DNA of 50,806 nucleotides. Source: Oppiella nova. Lineage: Eukaryota; Arthropoda; Arachnida; Sarcoptiformes; Oppiidae. The position numbers and the translations under genes are program-made. Positions 45,806-50,806 of the stretch are shown here, piece by piece. Positions within the stretch are counted from its first letter, which is position 1. Each line of letters starts with the position of its first letter. A model generated the notes under the pieces. That model searched no databases, was not told the DNA's origin, and saw nothing but the letters and a program-made list of their open reading frames with translations. The stretch is from assembly GCA_905397405.1 (NCBI GenBank), contig CAJPVJ010000054.1, positions 1 to 50,806 on the forward strand. The letters are read 5' to 3'.

Positions 45806-47498
45806 CTGAAATGTCCATTTCATGAGTTATTTAAATGTAGACAATAAAAAGGTATTAAATATAGGTTTTGGCAAACTTTTCTCAGTAAGTCTTATAGTAT
45901 ATATACATTATTTTATGTTTGCAAATTTAAATAACTGAGCTGGATGTTTTGGTCACTATGATCAAATAAAATCCAATTGTTTCCGTTTTTTGCTGATAAA
46001 ACGTGTTTAAAAAATATTAGACGACTTATTCATAAAACTTAGAAATTGAACTAAAGTGCACTAATGAACTAAACCATGTTATGATAAAATATGATTCATT
46101 GGTTACTTACGAATCAGAAGTTAAGATCAAAATTCATGTGTATTTCAACGAATCGTTCAATAATCGAGATATGAATGAACTGCACGTTATTATGAGACAA
46201 TTGTTGGCAATTATGATGAAATGATAATCAAATAAATAAGTGAATGGATTCATAAGTTATTTGATTGTCCACACAATCAGTAGTGAACGCAAGAATCGAT
46301 ATTCAAAGTAACACTGAAAGCATAGCACATAGTAGTAGTGCAGTCACTGTAGTGTCGGTGCTTTCAAACTGCTCTCAAACTGAATGCTGTTTACCGTACG
46401 ACTGAAGCTTACGAACACAACTCACATCACAACCAGTACTGAGAGTGAGAGAGAGCACAGAGAGCACAGCCACACACCGACACCACCACCTCATACCTCA
46501 TACCGCATACGCCAGAGCCACCAGAGCATAGTCTGTCTATCAGTCTCTCAGTCTCAGCTCATTTGTATTTGTAACGCACGATATGTACTGTATTTGCAAT
46601 GCATGAGCTGCGGGTGCGGTGACACACCAGACCCACCATTCCCTAAATTGTCACTTCGGTTGTCCGGGAGATATGTATGCGCCGTATGTTGTTGTGTAGT
46701 GTTCACTATTCTGTTGGTTTCCACACAAAATAACAAACGAATAGATACGATACTCAGTTTCTTTGGCTGTTTACGGAGTGATCAGTCACGGGCGTGTAGG
46801 TGATGGTGATGGTGAGCCCCACAATTGTCCATCGGTTCCAATCATTAGATCATACAATACAGTACCACAGTTGCAAAGTATCTATGAGTTGCTACTTTCT
46901 ACTATACGAAATAGTTTCCAAACAACTCAATGACTGGATGTCGGCCACAAACTTGTAATTAAATGACTTACAGTAAGACTAACGAATACATTGTAAGAGA
47001 CATTATAACTAAATGTGCAAAAGTTTTACAGTTATATAGAGAACTAGCATACAGTAGATTCTATGACATAGAATTTAACAATTCTTATGCGCTTATGTCA
47101 CATAAGTTTTGTTATGCAACACAAACACGAAAGGCACGTCACGGCCAGCTCGGGAGATAAACTGCGGTAGGTTCACTTATTTACTCGTTCAAGTCATATT
47201 ATGTCATGTTAAACACTTTTAAGTTAAAATTAGATTTAAATTTAGATAATTTTCAAGTCGATAAATGAAAAAAACAATTGATTAATGAATTGCAAATCGA
47301 TAGAAAAATAACATTAAAACTGATATTTACTTTGAAATTATAATAAAAGGAGTAATTAAAACAACTATTACTTATAAATTATAATTATAATTACGGTAAT
47401 ATATATAAACTTAGTAGTTTGATATAATTATTAAGTTTTATATTGATAAACGGTATAAATAAATGTAAATTTATTAATACAGTGGAGGGGAGTAAGTG
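45806..47498. promoter_or_regulatory. Upstream region of the NELL-like gene and DnaJ 3' flank
   Basis: No coding sequence is supported. The signal-peptide exon is entered through catttcag directly before its ATG, so a 5' UTR exon must lie upstream. The low-complexity, less AT-rich block at about 46420-46800, with a minus-strand donor GAT|GTGAGT at 46426/46425, is the best candidate. The 139-residue plus-strand ORF there (46384-46803) looks like a chance reading. Confidence 0.4.
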
Positions 47499-48746
47499 TT
47501 AATGTGTTGCACATTGAACTCCTGGGCCCTGGTGCGAGTGCTCGAAGTCATCCTCGCTGTAGGCCTCACCTGGCCGTCCGTGACCTCTGGATTGGTTGGC
47601 TCTCTCGCGTTCAATGTCCATCTCCATGAGAGTCACCTCTTCGACGGGCTGGTCATCCATCGGGAGTTCAACGCGCGGTCGGGCGGGCAGTATGTTCTCG
47701 AGTTGGGTCACGAATATGGGATCAATGGTTTCGGGGAACTTCACCAGGAATTGAATGATGAGTTTTCCCTTTTCAAACGGACTCTTATAGCGAGGCATTC
47801 CCTCTCCCATCACACACTTTACTGATCCGTGTTTTACTACTTCTCCCGGAAGTGATGTCAACACAAGAGTTCTATTGTCCAGTGTTTTCACTCCTTTCTG
47901 GAACCCACACAACGCTTCCGTGAGAGTGAGGTCGAGGTTAATGAGCAGATCGTCGGTGCGGACCCTCTTGAAGACCTGGTGTTCCTTCTCGTCCAACACG
48001 ACGATTATGTCGCCCGCGGTCTCCAATCCCGGCTCCATATCGCCCTCACCCGAGAAGGCAATCCTCTGTCCGTCTTCCATACCCTTATCGATGTGAACCT
48101 CAAGAATCTTCTTATCCTTCGACACCTTCTTTCCATCGCATCCTTTGCAGCGGTCTTTGGCTGCGATTCGTTCGCCTTTTCCGCCGCAATCACTGCAAAC
48201 CGTTTGGATCTGTTGGACGATGGAGGGGCCCAAGTGCTCGACCCGCACCTGCATCCCAGACCCGCGACACGGGTGACACCTCTCGGCGCCCACATTGGGG
48301 CTCTTAGTGCCCGTCCCTGAGCATTTATCACAAATCACTTTCTTCTGGATCGAGAGCTTCCGTGTCGTCCCGTTGTATAACTCGTCCAAAGAGACCGACA
48401 TCTGGTAGACCACGTCTTTGCCGCGTTTGGGACCCCTTTCCTGACCTCTGCGTCCGCCACCCATTCCGAAGAACATCTCGAAGATGTCCATCGGGGAGGA
48501 GAAGCCGTGACCACCACTGCCGCCCTCTTTGATGGCCTGTTCGCCTCCCTGGTCGTACACCCGGCGCTTGTCCTCATTGGACAGCACTTCGTAGGCCTGA
48601 CTGATCAGTTTGAAGCGCTCGCCCTCATTGGGATTCTTATCAGGGTGATACTTCAGCGCCAACTTACGGTACGCCTTCTTCAGCTCATCGGCGGTGCACT
48701 TGGGGTTCACTCCGAGGATGTCGTAATACGCCGTCTCCTTCACCAT
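47499..48746 (-). CDS. DNAJA1: DNAJA1-like type I Hsp40 co-chaperone
   Basis: This co-chaperone delivers substrates to cytosolic Hsp70 and stimulates its ATPase. It is intronless, 415 residues. The ATG at 48746 is chosen because the family starts MVKETxYYDxLGV. The upstream in-frame codons lack an ATG. The J domain (about 4-65) has HPD at 34-36. It is followed by a Gly/Phe-rich region, then the zinc-binding repeats [24 protein letters not shown] and CKGCDGKK (the last with Lys for the second Gly), substrate domains and a Glu/Arg-rich tail. The protein ends VQCATH, so the last four residues CATH form a possible CaaX farnesylation box like CQTS of DNAJA1. A three-unit heat-shock element lies about 250 bp upstream. 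Confidence 0.95.
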   Translation of the reverse strand: MVKETAYYDILGVNPKCTADELKKAYRKLALKYHPDKNPNEGERFKLISQAYEVLSNEDKRRVYDQGGEQAIKEGGSGGHGFSSPMDIFEMFFGMGGGRRGQERGPKRGKDVVYQMSVSLDELYNGTTRKLSIQKKVICDKCSGTGTKSPNVGAERCHPCRGSGMQVRVEHLGPSIVQQIQTVCSDCGGKGERIAAKDRCKGCDGKKVSKDKKILEVHIDKGMEDGQRIAFSGEGDMEPGLETAGDIIVVLDEKEHQVFKRVRTDDLLINLDLTLTEALCGFQKGVKTLDNRTLVLTSLPGEVVKHGSVKCVMGEGMPRYKSPFEKGKLIIQFLVKFPETIDPIFVTQLENILPARPRVELPMDDQPVEEVTLMEMDIERERANQSRGHGRPGEAYSEDDFEHSHQGPGVQCATH

Positions 48747-48995
48747 CGCAACCAATTGTCGAGTAATCTCTTCGGGAGGTTAAGTCGATATGAATGTTGT
48801 GTGCGATCACTGTTTGGTCACTGTTTTGGTGACAATGTCTTGAGTGCGTGAATGAGACAATCAGTGATTCACTGGTTTTCAGTGCAATTCAGAGGCAATC
48901 GTGTAATGAGTGAAGGATTGGGTTTGCAATGCATTCACGCATTCACTCAATGCTCACAATATAATGCATACAACGATGCGTACGATTCCATTGCT

Positions 48996-49008
48996 TTCCA
49001 GAAACTTC
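48996..49008. promoter_or_regulatory. Heat-shock element TTCnnGAAnnTTC
   Basis: The sequence ttccagaaacttc is a perfect set of three alternating 5-bp HSF units. It lies 250 bp upstream of the DNAJA1-like start codon, where HSF-driven induction would be expected. Confidence 0.7.
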
Positions 49009-49303
49009 CACTCAATTCACGTTTTCACACCAAACGTAGATAACGCTATCACTTAATACTCCCCAAACAACGAACGGGGAGGGGAGGGCACACATATACC
49101 TGACAAACGTTCAAACGATAAATTATCTCTCACAAGTACTACTTAGTTATTAACTGACAAAATGAACAATCAGTTTATTAAGTATGGTTGAAATCGTTCT
49201 TTTAATATAAATTAAATATTTATATTAAAATTGATTAATAAAATATAGTGTATATCACAGGAACTGCATTTTTTATAGCATGATAAGTATACACTGTACG
49301 GTA

Positions 49304-49322
49304 TACTGTATACTATACAGTA
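49304..49322. repeat. Perfect 9+1+9 palindrome (TACTGTATA-C-TATACAGTA)
   Basis: An exact inverted repeat in AT-rich DNA, made of the heptamer TACTGTA that recurs through the noncoding parts of this window (examples: 1560-1566, 4272-4278, 38049-38055). Confidence 0.85.
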
Positions 49323-50225
49323 CATTACATGTTTAAACTAACTTTCTTGTTCTCATAATAAGGCAGATCATGAATAGATAAGAATTAAATTTAATAAATA
49401 GAGTAATAATTTTTTGAAAGATAAATAGCTTCTATGAGGAACTCGTGTCAAATAATTGTAAACACGTTAACAATCAATAATTTTGTAATGCTTTAATTGT
49501 AATGATTTGATGTCATAATTGAAATTCATCAATAATTATTTGTCTTTTTAGAAATACAGATAAAATATATAATTTACTAATTAAGTCTAAACAAGTTTAT
49601 ATATTTTTAAAGCCTTACATGAATTGAGATAAATTTATAATCTCAACTTCTTATTATTTATAAATACAGGGATAATAATGGGAAAAGTTTATAATCTAAA
49701 CATCCTAGATGGTTGATTGTGAACAATTATCATATTAATGTTGATTGTATTACTAAATGTCTCACTTTTCCATCAAATATTGAATGTTTGAGTGAAATAT
49801 GACTTGTTTTGTGAACTTAAGAATAAACCTTTCATTGAAGGGATGGGAGGGATGGCGTTGTATTGGATTCCCTGTCAGTCACTGAACCTAATAGCGAATG
49901 TTATGCAGAATACACTTCTCGGGCAGTCTACACTGCGGTAGACTCACAGCCAGACAAACAGTTGTTTGCTCAGCAACTCTGTTGACAACACCGCCACTTA
50001 CGCTACCGTTTCTCACCAGACTTGAGTACGACCGGACAGTTGTGCGGATCAGATGCCACTCAACCGCACGAATGGCGCCTTTGGAGAATGCAGGCGAAGT
50101 ATAGTAGCGAAGGGTCTGACACAAGCGGGTGTTATACGCCTTGGCAATTGGTGTTCTGTGGGCTAGCCTTCAGTACCCGCCGTTACTGTGGTAACCTAGT
50201 CAGCAATAACTGGTCCATCGATCAG

Positions 50226-50806
50226 ATGGCAGTCTTAGATCCCGTGGACTTCTCGTACACCGAAGACATGGATGTCTACCGAGAAATAGACGACAAACTG
50301 ATTGGTAAACAATTGGATGAAGAGAACGACCGCTTCTTCGCTCAGAAAGAGATAATTCCGTCGCCGAAGACCCCGAAGACGCCCGACAGAGTGGACCCGC
50401 GACTGAACCACAACTGGAGTCACGGGTTGTCTCAAGTGAATGAAGACAATGAGGAGAATGAGGAGAACGACGAGTCGATTAGTATGAGTGGAATGGAGTG
50501 GCAGTCGATTCAGTCGATCCACGGAACGCCTGAAGACCAGAGCCTTTCCAGCGATTGCTTCCAAACGCCAAACAATTGCTCGAAGTCTCGACAGAAGAAG
50601 AAGCTCTTCGTTAGAGACGATCACTATTTGATGGAAAGCATTGACAGCGCTTTCGAGACCCTCTCGGGTCAGAGCTGTATGTCTCCCATCTATTCACCCG
50701 ATTGGAGGAATACATCGCTCTCTAAGCGTATCTCACATTTGAGTCCTATTTGTCCCTTAAAATCAAATTATATTGATTTGGACTTCAGTTTCGATATCGA
50801 AGACCA
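50226..50806 (+). CDS. Unrecognised acidic, Ser/Pro-rich protein (5' part only)
   Basis: The ATG at 50226 opens a frame that stays open for 193 codons to the window edge. The protein starts MAVLDPVDFSYTEDMDVY. It is rich in Asp/Glu (a run based on NEENEENDES), has clustered proline-directed phosphosites (SPKTPKTPDR, later YSPDW and LSPICP) and a basic patch (SRQKKKLF). It contains no cysteine-rich, catalytic or membrane segment. It looks like the disordered N-terminus of a regulatory protein with CDK/MAPK sites. I do not recognise the family. Codon use is less AT-biased than the flanks and the frame has no near stop, so I think it is real. Confidence 0.7.
   Translation, partial: MAVLDPVDFSYTEDMDVYREIDDKLIGKQLDEENDRFFAQKEIIPSPKTPKTPDRVDPRLNHNWSHGLSQVNEDNEENEENDESISMSGMEWQSIQSIHGTPEDQSLSSDCFQTPNNCSKSRQKKKLFVRDDHYLMESIDSAFETLSGQSCMSPIYSPDWRNTSLSKRISHLSPICPLKSNYIDLDFSFDIED

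Larger units (their letters stand above)
48747..50225. promoter_or_regulatory. Divergent upstream region of DNAJA1-like (-) and the right-edge gene (+)
   Basis: No gene is supported in this 1.5-kb region. The side next to DnaJ carries a heat-shock element (48996-49008). Further on is a perfect palindrome of the TACTGTA family (49304-49322). Confidence 0.5.

Noticed and set aside
46384-46803. 139-codon plus-strand ORF, Thr/Ser/His/Cys-rich
   Set aside because: The reading comes from low-complexity GA/CA-rich DNA, lacks any domain and lies where the 5' UTR or promoter of the minus-strand NELL-like gene is expected.
1-50806. tRNA, rRNA or snoRNA genes
   Set aside because: I looked for B-box-like GGTTCGAATCC strings and compact cloverleaf regions on both strands and saw none. 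A covariance-model scan would settle it.

Overview
The window is eukaryotic nuclear DNA from a compact, intron-bearing animal genome. Most introns are 50-75 bp with GT-AG ends, and intergenic DNA is strongly AT-rich. The gene set points to an arthropod, and I lean to a chelicerate, most likely an acariform mite. The evidence is a secreted GH18 chitinase with a peritrophin-type chitin-binding domain, a NitFhit fusion (found in invertebrates), a two-pore channel and a NELL-like protein. The last two are, from memory, missing from common insect and nematode models. The taxon is inference. No tRNA, rRNA, CRISPR array, intact transposon or virus-like gene was seen.

Left part (1-34 kb) is gene-dense. 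In order: NitFhit (-, partial at the left edge), COMMD10 (+), GH18 chitinase (+), chondroitin sulfate synthase (-), SCAMP (+), COG1 (-), ARP5 (-), two-pore channel (-), WDR55 (-), KTI12 (+), ATG13 (-), PGAP2 (+), PFAS (-, 16 exons). Neighbours alternate between divergent and convergent pairs, several sharing promoters of 220-700 bp. For each complete model the exons sum to a whole number of codons and give a protein close to the usual family length. There is no operon logic. The products are mostly housekeeping: Golgi trafficking (COG1, SCAMP, CHSY), endolysosome and autophagy (TPC, ATG13), GPI-anchor maturation (PGAP2), purine synthesis (PFAS), chromatin (ARP5), ribosome biogenesis (WDR55), tRNA wobble modification (KTI12).

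Middle part (34.6-47.4 kb) holds one gene on the minus strand, a NELL-like secreted VWC/EGF protein. Its signal-peptide exon lies about 8.8 kb from its next recognisable exon, against 50-75 bp for most other introns here. That intron holds a 128-bp tandem duplication, a 0.48-kb direct repeat, a GA microsatellite, a perfect double E-box palindrome and a possible decayed transposase.

Right part (47.5-50.8 kb) has an intronless type I DnaJ (DNAJA1-like) on the minus strand with a perfect three-unit heat-shock element upstream. At the edge is the 5' end of an unrecognised acidic, proline-directed-site-rich protein (+).

The observations I would follow first are: (1) a tandem duplication that copies the COMMD10 upstream region, start codon and exon-1 donor intact; (2) a homologous, phase-locked pair of mutually exclusive exons encoding the last membrane span of SCAMP; (3) the NELL-like gene apparently lacking the N-terminal TSPN/LamG domain; (4) an Asn-to-Glu change in the second selectivity filter of the two-pore channel; (5) a Trp-doublet repeat linker in the chitinase. 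I found no clearly new multi-gene system.
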